64,000 nucleotides of DNA. Origin: Bacteroidales bacterium (GTDB lineage: Bacteria; Bacteroidota; Bacteroidia; Bacteroidales; UBA932). This document shows positions 32,305 through 40,088 of this stretch, one piece after another. The translations under genes were made by a program, and so were the position numbers. Location: NCBI GenBank assembly GCA_015060335.1, contig SUYR01000016.1:1-64000 (forward strand), in the 5' to 3' direction. The notes beneath the pieces were generated by a model that was not told where the DNA came from, searched no databases, and saw only the letters and a program-made list of their open reading frames with translations. Position 1 is the stretch's first letter. The number at the start of each line of letters is the position of its first letter.

Positions 32305-33483
32305 TTAAGCGATTTTTACCTTCTTTGCTCTTCTCTTGATCGATCCCTCGATTACATAGTGGTCGATAAGAGGTGCAAATGTGTTCATGAGGAGGATGGC
32401 AAGCATCATTCCTTCAGGATAACCAGGGTTCCAGATACGTACTGTAACAGCGAGAGCACCTACAAGGAATCCGTAGATCCACTTTCCGCACTCAGTCTGA
32501 GCTGAAGTTACAGGGTCTGTTGCCATGAATACAGTTCCGAAAAGGAAACCACCCATTACGAGCTGATAATATCCAGGGAGATCTGTAGCTCCGACTGCAT
32601 ATCCGAGATATCCGATTGCAAGACCTCCGAGAACAGATGATACCATGATTTTCCAGCTTGCAACGCCTGTCCAGATAAGGAGGGCTGCACCGAGGAGGAT
32701 GGCGATCACTGAAGTCTCACCGACAGATCCCGGGATTGTTCCGAGAATCATATCGAGAAGCTTAGGCTCGAGGTTGGCAAGTGTAGGGTCTGCGAGAGGT
32801 GTTGCACCTGAGAAACCGTCCACGAGGCCGTTGCCGCCCATGAATGGCATACCGTCGCCGTTGACTGCTCTGTCAACTCCACCTGTCCATACAGTGTCAC
32901 CTGACATCTTGCTTGGGTATGAGAAGAAGAGGAATGCACGGGTAAGGAGGGCCGGATTCCAGATGTTCATACCGGTACCGCCGAATACCTCTTTTCCGAT
33001 GAGGACTGCAAATGCTACTGCGATTGCAAGCATCCAGAGAGGAACATCAACTGGTACGATGAGAGGAATGAGCATACCGGATACGAGATAACCCTCGTTA
33101 ACCTCGTGGCCCTTGATCTGAGCCGAAACGAACTCGATACCCAGACCTACAAGGTATGATACAACATACAGAGGAAGTACCTTTGCCAGACCGTAAAGGA
33201 CAACATTCCAGAAAGTCCAGTCAGTAAGACCGAACGCGAGCTTGTGCTGATAACCAGTGTTCCAGATACCAAAAAGCATTGCGGGAACAAGGGCGAGCAC
33301 AACCATAATCATGACTCTCTTCAGATCGACGCAGTCTCTTACATGCGAACCGCGGCGGGTCACAGTGTTAGGGACGAAGAGGAATGTCTCAAAAGCGTCG
33401 AATGTCGAATGAAGGAATCCGAGCTTGCCGCCTTTCTCAAAGGTCGGCTTGATTCTATCTACTAAATTTCTTAATACATTCAT
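32305..33483 (-). CDS. nqrB: Na+-NQR subunit B
   Basis: 392 aa, about nine to ten transmembrane helices. Covalent FMN motif SGAT at 225-228 (GFSGATPLADPT), Thr228 the attachment site. It contains the quinone/riboflavin region and is the core Na+ channel subunit with NqrD/E. 12 nt after nqrA. Confidence 0.97.
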   Translation of the reverse strand: MNVLRNLVDRIKPTFEKGGKLGFLHSTFDAFETFLFVPNTVTRRGSHVRDCVDLKRVMIMVVLALVPAMLFGIWNTGYQHKLAFGLTDWTFWNVVLYGLAKVLPLYVVSYLVGLGIEFVSAQIKGHEVNEGYLVSGMLIPLIVPVDVPLWMLAIAVAFAVLIGKEVFGGTGMNIWNPALLTRAFLFFSYPSKMSGDTVWTGGVDRAVNGDGMPFMGGNGLVDGFSGATPLADPTLANLEPKLLDMILGTIPGSVGETSVIAILLGAALLIWTGVASWKIMVSSVLGGLAIGYLGYAVGATDLPGYYQLVMGGFLFGTVFMATDPVTSAQTECGKWIYGFLVGALAVTVRIWNPGYPEGMMLAILLMNTFAPLIDHYVIEGSIKRRAKKVKIA

Positions 33484-33495
33484 GATTCAAAGCTT

Positions 33496-34851
33496 TTAGC
33501 ACATTTCTTTCAACATGAGAGCGATACCGTCAGAAATGATCTGCTGGATCTCGATCTTTGAAGGACATACATATTCGCAAAGTGCGAAATCTTCCTCGAG
33601 TACCTCATAGATACCGAATTTCTCCATGTCGTCAATGTTGTTTGCCAGACATGCCTTGAGAAGATATACCGGATAAAGGTCCATAGGAAGGACTTTGCCG
33701 TACACGTCGTTCACGACAAATGCACGCGGACCACCGTGAAGGTTGGTGTCCATGTCATACTTCTTTTTAGGGGTGAGCCATGAGAAGTATGTGCGTGATG
33801 CACTGAAGAGGGCAGGTCTGAAAGGCTTTGCCCATCCGAGCATCTCGTACTTGTCACCTTCTTCGAGGATAGTCATCTGGTTGTCATAGAATCCGAGGAA
33901 ACCGTCCTTGCCTACGTTTGTTCCGGTAAGTACGTCACCACTGACGAATCTGAGGTCAAGAGATGGATCGTAGAATGCCTTGAGTGACTTGACTGATGCG
34001 CCAGGATATGACTCTACATATGCAGGCTCGATTGCCATAGGACCTGTCACTGCAATCTTTCTTCTGACATCGTACTTTCCTGTATTGAAAAGCTTTCCGA
34101 TGGCAGCGAGCATGAGCATTGAAACTGTCCATACTGTCTCGCCCTTTCTGATAGGTGAAACGTGGTGGATCTGAACTCCTACGTTACCTGCCGGATGCTT
34201 TCCTTCGAAAGTGTGCTGAATTACATTCTCGAACTTGTGGAAAGGAGTACCTGAATAGTTTGCCGCATTGAGTGACATGTGCACACCGCCGTCTGTAAGT
34301 TTGTTGAGGGCGTTGATGGCAGTCTGGATGTTCTCGATTTCGTCTCTGAGGACAAACTCCATGTCAGCTGCAAGAGGTGCAGTGTTGAATGCGGAAACAA
34401 AGATAGCTTTAGGTTTTACTTCCGGATTTGCAATGATTCCGTAAGGTCTCTGAACGAGTGAAGGCCACAGACCGGCTGCAAGAAGAGATGCCTTGATCTC
34501 TTCGGCAGACATGGTTGCCACCTTCTTTACTCCGAAATCAACAAATTCCTGCTGTGCATCAGCTTTGATGCGTACCTCAAGCAACTTTCTCTTTGCGCCC
34601 CTTACAACCTCTGCTACAGTTCCGCTTACCGGAGATGCGAAAAGGATGTTCTGGGACATCTTGTCGGCCAGTACGGGCGTTCCCGCGAGGACTCTGTCAC
34701 CCTCTCTTACCAGAAGCTTTGGTACGAGAGCTCTGAAATCAGTAGGTTTCACAGCCACAACGTCCGGAACAATCACCCCTCTGACGGTCTGGGCAGCCTC
34801 GCCGCTTATCGGGAGGTCAAGACCCTTTTTCAAATAGATGTTGTTTGACAT
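33496..34851 (-). CDS. nqrA: Na+-NQR subunit A
   Basis: 451 aa soluble subunit that docks on the cytoplasmic face. Begins NIYLKKGLDLPISGEAAQTV and contains the usual RNF/NQR barrel-sandwich region (KLLVREGDRVLAGTPVLADK). First gene of the operon. No exact TAnnTTTG element was found at the expected place in the 173-bp divergent gap to the helicase gene. Confidence 0.97.
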   Translation of the reverse strand: MSNNIYLKKGLDLPISGEAAQTVRGVIVPDVVAVKPTDFRALVPKLLVREGDRVLAGTPVLADKMSQNILFASPVSGTVAEVVRGAKRKLLEVRIKADAQQEFVDFGVKKVATMSAEEIKASLLAAGLWPSLVQRPYGIIANPEVKPKAIFVSAFNTAPLAADMEFVLRDEIENIQTAINALNKLTDGGVHMSLNAANYSGTPFHKFENVIQHTFEGKHPAGNVGVQIHHVSPIRKGETVWTVSMLMLAAIGKLFNTGKYDVRRKIAVTGPMAIEPAYVESYPGASVKSLKAFYDPSLDLRFVSGDVLTGTNVGKDGFLGFYDNQMTILEEGDKYEMLGWAKPFRPALFSASRTYFSWLTPKKKYDMDTNLHGGPRAFVVNDVYGKVLPMDLYPVYLLKACLANNIDDMEKFGIYEVLEEDFALCEYVCPSKIEIQQIISDGIALMLKEMC

Positions 34852-35024
34852 TATAGAATTATTTAGAGTATAATTAATTGTTCTTATACACGCTAATTTT
34901 TGCGCCCGCGAAGTTAGTCATTTTTTTGCTATTTACGAAGTAAATCTTTCCTTTTTTGCCTGTTGATATCTTTTTGTCAAAAGTGCTGTGATATTGGAAT
35001 GTTTCTGTTAATTTTGTCCCCATT

Positions 35025-37457
35025 ATGGAAAATGGGACAAGTACTATTTTAGAGGGACTGAACAGGGAGCAGAGTGCTGCCGTCAGTTGTGTTGAAGGAC
35101 CGGTGCTTATTGTGGCGGGTGCAGGCTCTGGCAAGACCAGAGTGCTTACAAGCAGGATTGCATATATTCTTGAGAAGGGAAGTGATCCTTCTGAGATTCT
35201 GGCATTGACTTTTACCAAGAAGGCAGCTTCGGAAATGAAGGAGCGTATAGCCTTGATGGTGGGGGAAAGGAAGGCAAGAAGACTGTGTATGGGTACATTT
35301 CATTCTGTATTCATCAGGTTTCTGCGTGAATTCTCGGAATCGTTAGGCTATCCGTCTTCTTTTACCATATATGATACAGGTGACTCGGTGAGCGCCATCA
35401 AGACATGTCTCAAGGAACTTCAGCTTGATGACAAGGTGTATAAGCCGAAGGATGTGCTGAGCCGTATCTCCATGGCAAAGAACAATCTTGTGTCACCATC
35501 CGCATACCGTCGCAATGCTACAGCGCTTCAGAATGATGCGGCGGCAAAGAAACCTCGTATAGTGGATGTTTACGACCTCTACATGTACAAGTGCAAGCAG
35601 GCAGGAGTGATGGATTTCGATGACATACTTCTCAATATGAACATCCTCCTGCGTGATAATCCTGCAGCGCTCGAGTCTATTTCCAACCGTTTCAAGTACA
35701 TTATGGTGGATGAGTATCAGGATACAAACTTCGCTCAGTATCTTATACTCAAGAAATTGAGTCAGGCTCATGGGAATCTGTGCGTCGTAGGTGACGATTC
35801 CCAGTCCATCTATGCGTTCAGAGGTGCCAAGATCGAGAATATCCTCAATTTCAAGAAGGATTATCCGCAGCATCACATCTTCCGCCTGGAGCAGAATTAC
35901 CGTTCTACACAGGTGATAGTGAATGCAGCGAATTCGGTCATTGCGAAGAACTCCGCAAGAATTCCTAAGGAGTGTTATTCGAGAGGGGAGGAAGGGGAAA
36001 AGATCAGGTTGATTTCCGCTTACACGGAACAGGAAGAAGCTCTGCTTGTTGCCTCGTCTATAGTTGCGCGTATTCAATCAGATCGTGCTGAATATCAGGA
36101 TTTTGCTATTTTGTATAGGACGAATGCGCAGTCTCGTGCCCTGGAGGAGGCTCTGAGGAAAAGGAATCTGCCGTATATGATCTATTCCGGCAATTCTTTC
36201 TTTGAAAGAGCTGAGGTCAAGGATGTGATGGCGTATTTCAAGCTGGCTGTGAACGTAAATGATGACGAATCATTCAAGAGGGTTGTAAACAAGCCGGCGC
36301 GTGGTATTGGAGATACCTCGATGACTGCTCTCATGAATGCAGCTGTTGAACATAAGACATCTCTTTTTAAGGCGGCATTTGCGGACGATCTGGAACGATT
36401 TGGCCTTAAGCCGCCTGCTATAAAGAAAATAAGGGAGTTTTGCGAAATGATGTCTTTGCTGGCAGTGCGTGCTCATAAAGATGACGCTTATGCGGTGGCT
36501 TCTGCAATAGCTATGGAAACCGGCATATATCCGTTTTATAAGAGTGATACCAGTATCGAAGGTCAGGCCAGAACAGCCAATGTCGAGGAGTTGCTGAATA
36601 GTGTGAAGAGTTACATAGAGGAAAGACAGAATGAAATCTTTGAGGAGATGCAGGCTGAAGGAATGGTTCCTGATAATACAGAAATTGCGGCCTCTGATAT
36701 GCCTGTAGTTACTTTGAACGATTATCTGGAAAATGTCTCGCTGCTGAGTGCTGTGGATGTTGAAGATGGTGAGGATGACAACAACAAGATAAGTCTTATG
36801 ACGGTGCACTCTTCCAAGGGCCTTGAATACCCGTATGTCTTTGTGGTGGGAATGGAGGAGAACATTTTCCCTTCCGGTGGTTTCCTTTCGTCTGATAGTG
36901 AAATAGAGGAGGAAAGACGCTTGTTCTATGTGGCAATGACCAGAGCGAAAAAGGTCCTGCAGCTTTCATTTACTCAGACCAGAATGAGGCATGGCAAACA
37001 CGAGTCCAATTCTCCAAGCCGCTTTGTCAGGGAGATAGATAGACAGTATGTCAGCAACCCTGGAGCAGCAGATTCTGATGAGACGGAAATCAAGCCGTCC
37101 GGCTTCGGTGCTTGGAAACAGCAGTCATCTTCAAGGTTCGGCAACACTTATGGCCAGTCGTCAAGACCTGTAGTGGAACGTAGACCTGCGCCGGCTCGTC
37201 CTTCAGTTCAGCAGCCGTCAGCGCCGAGACCGGTGGCAAGACCTCAGGCTCTTCCAAAACGTGTGTCTGATGCAGACTTTGTTCCCACTCCGATACTTCA
37301 GCTAAAGGCGGGACAAAGGATCGAACACAATCGTTTTGGCTTCGGGGTGATATTGGAAATCTCCGGAGATCTGACGGATTTGAAGGCAAGAATCCGTTTC
37401 GATGAGCATGGAGAGAAGATTTTGATACTAAAATATGCTAAAATTCGAGCAGTTTGA
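35025..37457 (+). CDS. UvrD/PcrA-type ATP-dependent DNA helicase
   Basis: 810 aa superfamily 1A 3'-5' helicase for repair and replication-fork maintenance. Motif I AGAGSGKTRVLTSRIAYIL, Ia LTFTKKAASEMKERI, II DEYQDTN, III DDSQSIYAFRGA, IV LEQNYRS, V TVHSSKGLEYPYVFVVGMEE, VI VAMTRAKK. After a proline/serine-rich linker (about 700-745) comes a C-terminal Tudor-like domain (IEHNRFGFGVILEI to FDEHGEKILILKYAKI) as in PcrA, which contacts RNA polymerase. TAATTTTG just before the ATG could be the -7 element, giving a very short leader. Confidence 0.93.
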   Translation: MENGTSTILEGLNREQSAAVSCVEGPVLIVAGAGSGKTRVLTSRIAYILEKGSDPSEILALTFTKKAASEMKERIALMVGERKARRLCMGTFHSVFIRFLREFSESLGYPSSFTIYDTGDSVSAIKTCLKELQLDDKVYKPKDVLSRISMAKNNLVSPSAYRRNATALQNDAAAKKPRIVDVYDLYMYKCKQAGVMDFDDILLNMNILLRDNPAALESISNRFKYIMVDEYQDTNFAQYLILKKLSQAHGNLCVVGDDSQSIYAFRGAKIENILNFKKDYPQHHIFRLEQNYRSTQVIVNAANSVIAKNSARIPKECYSRGEEGEKIRLISAYTEQEEALLVASSIVARIQSDRAEYQDFAILYRTNAQSRALEEALRKRNLPYMIYSGNSFFERAEVKDVMAYFKLAVNVNDDESFKRVVNKPARGIGDTSMTALMNAAVEHKTSLFKAAFADDLERFGLKPPAIKKIREFCEMMSLLAVRAHKDDAYAVASAIAMETGIYPFYKSDTSIEGQARTANVEELLNSVKSYIEERQNEIFEEMQAEGMVPDNTEIAASDMPVVTLNDYLENVSLLSAVDVEDGEDDNNKISLMTVHSSKGLEYPYVFVVGMEENIFPSGGFLSSDSEIEEERRLFYVAMTRAKKVLQLSFTQTRMRHGKHESNSPSRFVREIDRQYVSNPGAADSDETEIKPSGFGAWKQQSSSRFGNTYGQSSRPVVERRPAPARPSVQQPSAPRPVARPQALPKRVSDADFVPTPILQLKAGQRIEHNRFGFGVILEISGDLTDLKARIRFDEHGEKILILKYAKIRAV

Positions 37458-37524
37458 TTGATAAATTGGTAGAATTATTTATCTTTGTGTCGAAGTTTTT
37501 CATAGTTTAAGTTTAGGTTAAGTA

Positions 37525-37566
37525 ACGTGGCTGTCGCAGTGATTGTGACAGCCACGTGAATTTTTA
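37525..37566 (+). terminator. Terminator after the helicase gene
   Basis: 11-bp perfect stem ACGTGGCTGTC (37525-37535) / GACAGCCACGT (37547-37557) then GAATTTTTATA. The remaining gap (to 37747) is very AT-rich with T- and A-runs and the TACATTTG -7 element at 37702-37709. Confidence 0.8.
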
Positions 37567-37747
37567 TACATGTCTGTTAAACTCGGTAGTAATTTTTATG
37601 AGAATACCTATTGAAAAAGAAAAATTCAGCAATAAAATCACATAAAAAAAGTAAAAAAAATATTTTTCTTTTTTTTGATGTCCTTACCGGCTCTTTCCAT
37701 ATACATTTGCCCTGTCAGCAATGTCGCTGACATAAATTTTGAGGCGG

Positions 37748-38830
37748 ATGGATATTTTTTCTTTCAGGTCAGTATCGACCTTTTTTCTATTTGTTTTTCT
37801 CCTGCAGACGGTTTCCTGTGGACGGCTTGGTACAGAAGAAGATAGTGTAGATGGTTTGCTCTGTATATCATTCAAAGATGAATGGTCTGCTAAGACAAAA
37901 TCGTCTCTGTCATTGCCGGATACAAGTGATTTCATTCTGACTGTAAGGAGTGCCAAGGGGACAGTTGTCTATGATGGACCGTTCGGTGATTGTCCGGAAT
38001 CAGTAAGTGTCGCTCCGGGCTCTTATGTCGTGAAAGTGATTTCGAGGGAATTCGCTTTACCTGCATTCGATGCCCCTCAATTTGGTGACGAGCAGTGTGT
38101 TGTGGTAGCTGCGCAAGGACGTACGGTCGTGAAGCTTGACTGTACGCAACTTAATGCCGGAGTATCTCTCGATGTGTCTTCTGATTTCCTGACCCATTGC
38201 CCGGATGCATCGCTATTCCTCAAGTCCTCGTCAGGCAAGCTTCTTTATTCGTATCGGGAAAAACGTACAGCCTACTTTCCGGCAGGGGATGTGTCTCTGA
38301 TGATGAGTTCTTCAGGTAAGGATGAAATATTGCTGACCAAGGAACTTGCTCCGAGAGATATGCTTACTATAAAGGTTTCTGTATCAGTGAAATCCGAACA
38401 GACTGGATCTGTCTTTCGAATGTCAGTGGATACTTCAAGGGTATGGCATCGGGATGAATATGTCATAGGTGGGCAGTCAGATGAGGGACAGGATGTAATG
38501 ACTGTAGCGCAGGCAAGATCTTCTGCAGAAAAGGAAGATGTATGGGTCAGCGGATATATCGTAGGCGGTGATCTGACTTCGTCTTCTGCCTCGTTTTCCG
38601 GTCCCTTCAAATCCAGGACAAATCTTCTTCTCGGTCCTAAATCATCTACTGTCAGCCGCGATGCCTGTGTGTCAGTACAACTTCCATCCGGCGAGGTTCG
38701 CGATGCCTTGAACCTTGTAGACAATCCGGATGTTCTGAGGAAGAGAGTCTGCATAAAAGGTGATGTTGTAAGTGCTTACTATGGTATTCCAGGAATAAAG
38801 AATACCGTTGAATTTCAATTTATTAACTAA
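37748..38830 (+). CDS. Lipoprotein with DUF4493-like and DUF6359-like parts
   Basis: 360 aa from MDIFSFRSVSTFFLFVFLLQ; a TTG 9 nt earlier also opens the frame. Lipobox TVSC. Residues about 30-220 (DFILTVRSAKGTVVYDGPFG, APGSYVVKVISRE, FDAPQFGDEQCVVVAAQG) resemble DUF4493. The C-terminal part (MTVAQARSSAEKEDVWVSGY, RDACVSVQLPSGEVRDALNL, VCIKGDVVSAYYGIPGIKNT) has the OB-fold-like pattern of DUF6359. Both are Bacteroidales surface families of unknown function. Followed after 17 nt by a fimbrillin-like gene, probably in the same transcript. Confidence 0.6.
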   Translation: MDIFSFRSVSTFFLFVFLLQTVSCGRLGTEEDSVDGLLCISFKDEWSAKTKSSLSLPDTSDFILTVRSAKGTVVYDGPFGDCPESVSVAPGSYVVKVISREFALPAFDAPQFGDEQCVVVAAQGRTVVKLDCTQLNAGVSLDVSSDFLTHCPDASLFLKSSSGKLLYSYREKRTAYFPAGDVSLMMSSSGKDEILLTKELAPRDMLTIKVSVSVKSEQTGSVFRMSVDTSRVWHRDEYVIGGQSDEGQDVMTVAQARSSAEKEDVWVSGYIVGGDLTSSSASFSGPFKSRTNLLLGPKSSTVSRDACVSVQLPSGEVRDALNLVDNPDVLRKRVCIKGDVVSAYYGIPGIKNTVEFQFIN

Positions 38831-38847
38831 TTAAAAACAAAAATTTT

Positions 38848-39864
38848 ATGAAAACGGTGAAGATTATTTTCATTGTGGGTCTTCTGTCTGTGTTTACGGG
38901 ATGCAGCAAGGTTGTTAAGGATGCAGGAGACTGGTCGGTTGAAGAAGCGGGAAAAGGTAATTTGTCCGTGAGTGTCGTTTATGATGACTTGGTTTTGAAA
39001 AGTCTGACAGACTATACCAATACCACATCTGACGAGAAAGCAGTAAAGAAATTGGATGTTCTCGTGTTTGATAAGGTGACAGGGGCGTTGAATGCCAGTA
39101 TGAGTCTGGAATCTATGACTGACGAGTGCCAGTTTGCTCTGCCTGTCGGAGATAAGGTAGTTTATGCAATTGTTAATGGACCGGATGTATCATCTGTGAC
39201 AAGTGAAGAGGGATTGTTGGCTCTCTCGGACAATCTCTCCGACAGGTCGTTTTCCGGAAAGGGTTTGCTGATGATGGGTAAAGCTGATTGTCAGATTGAG
39301 GCAGGAAAGACGGCGTCGCCTACAATAGCTGTGAAATGGCTTGTTTCACGAGTTGTTCTGAGAAAGATTACATGTAATCTGGCCTCGCAATATAAGACAA
39401 TGTCTGTCAATTGTGTGTATCTGGGTAACGCCAATACTGTGCAGACGCTTGCAGGTGAGTCGTCTGTCATGGTGAATCCTGACGGGTATGCTGATGCTGC
39501 CAAGACAAAGCCTGTCGGCAAGAGTGAGATGGGTGCGTGCTATGAATACATGTTCAAATATGGCAGCGGTGATATAAATGTAGGTGGTTTCAATTCTACT
39601 ATATATCGCCTGTATTGCCAACCTAATGAGACAGATAAACATACCTGCCTTTATATTGCAGTAGTGATAGATTACACAACATATTATTACAGAATACCTC
39701 TTATTAACGGTCTGAAGGCCGGTTCAACATGTTCTGTAGATGTTACGATCTCAAATCTTGGCTCGCTTCTGCCTCCTGATACTGACTATGTCACAGGAGG
39801 GGTGGCTGCGAAGATCCAGTTCGGAGGCTGGGATGCAGGAGAGGCTTATGTCGTTGAATTTTAG
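38848..39864 (+). CDS. Fimbrillin-like lipoprotein (FimA/Mfa1 superfamily)
   Basis: 338 aa. Lipobox VFTGC. Fimbrillin N-terminal set VKKLDVLVFDKVTGALNASM, then YAIVNG, GKGLLMMGKADCQI and AVKWLVSRVVLRKITCNLAS; C-terminal KIQFGGWDAGEAYVVEF is the donor-strand-like end. It is most likely a type V fimbrial or related surface polymer subunit. It pairs with the DUF4493-like gene and ends with a terminator. No Mfa2-like anchor gene is adjacent. Confidence 0.6.
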   Translation: MKTVKIIFIVGLLSVFTGCSKVVKDAGDWSVEEAGKGNLSVSVVYDDLVLKSLTDYTNTTSDEKAVKKLDVLVFDKVTGALNASMSLESMTDECQFALPVGDKVVYAIVNGPDVSSVTSEEGLLALSDNLSDRSFSGKGLLMMGKADCQIEAGKTASPTIAVKWLVSRVVLRKITCNLASQYKTMSVNCVYLGNANTVQTLAGESSVMVNPDGYADAAKTKPVGKSEMGACYEYMFKYGSGDINVGGFNSTIYRLYCQPNETDKHTCLYIAVVIDYTTYYYRIPLINGLKAGSTCSVDVTISNLGSLLPPDTDYVTGGVAAKIQFGGWDAGEAYVVEF

Positions 39865-39878
39865 TTGATTTGATAGTA

Positions 39879-39918
39879 TAAAGGTCGGAATCCTCTTCTC
39901 CGACCTTTATATTTTCTT
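39879..39918 (+). terminator. Terminator after the fimbrillin-like gene
   Basis: Stem TAAAGGTCGGA / TCCGACCTTTA (39879-39889 / 39899-39909) followed by TATTTTCTTA. Confidence 0.85.
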
Positions 39919-40024
39919 ATTATCTGTTACTGATTTGATGTTTGTACTTACAATTTGTAAGTGTTAAAAATGTTGCTAAGTTGTCTTGTATGACCTGATT
40001 ATGTGTCATAACCGAATAAATTAA

Positions 40025-40055
40025 TTTGAATAATACTTATAAATCAGTATCTTTG
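40025..40055 (+). promoter_or_regulatory. Promoter of the SusCD operon
   Basis: TTTG (40025-40028), 19 bp, TATCTTTG (40048-40055): exact match to the housekeeping consensus, 33 bp before the susC-like ATG. No ECF sigma/anti-sigma pair or hybrid two-component gene lies next to it. Confidence 0.85.
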
Positions 40056-40088
40056 CACGATTTTGCAAAATATAGATATTAGATACTG

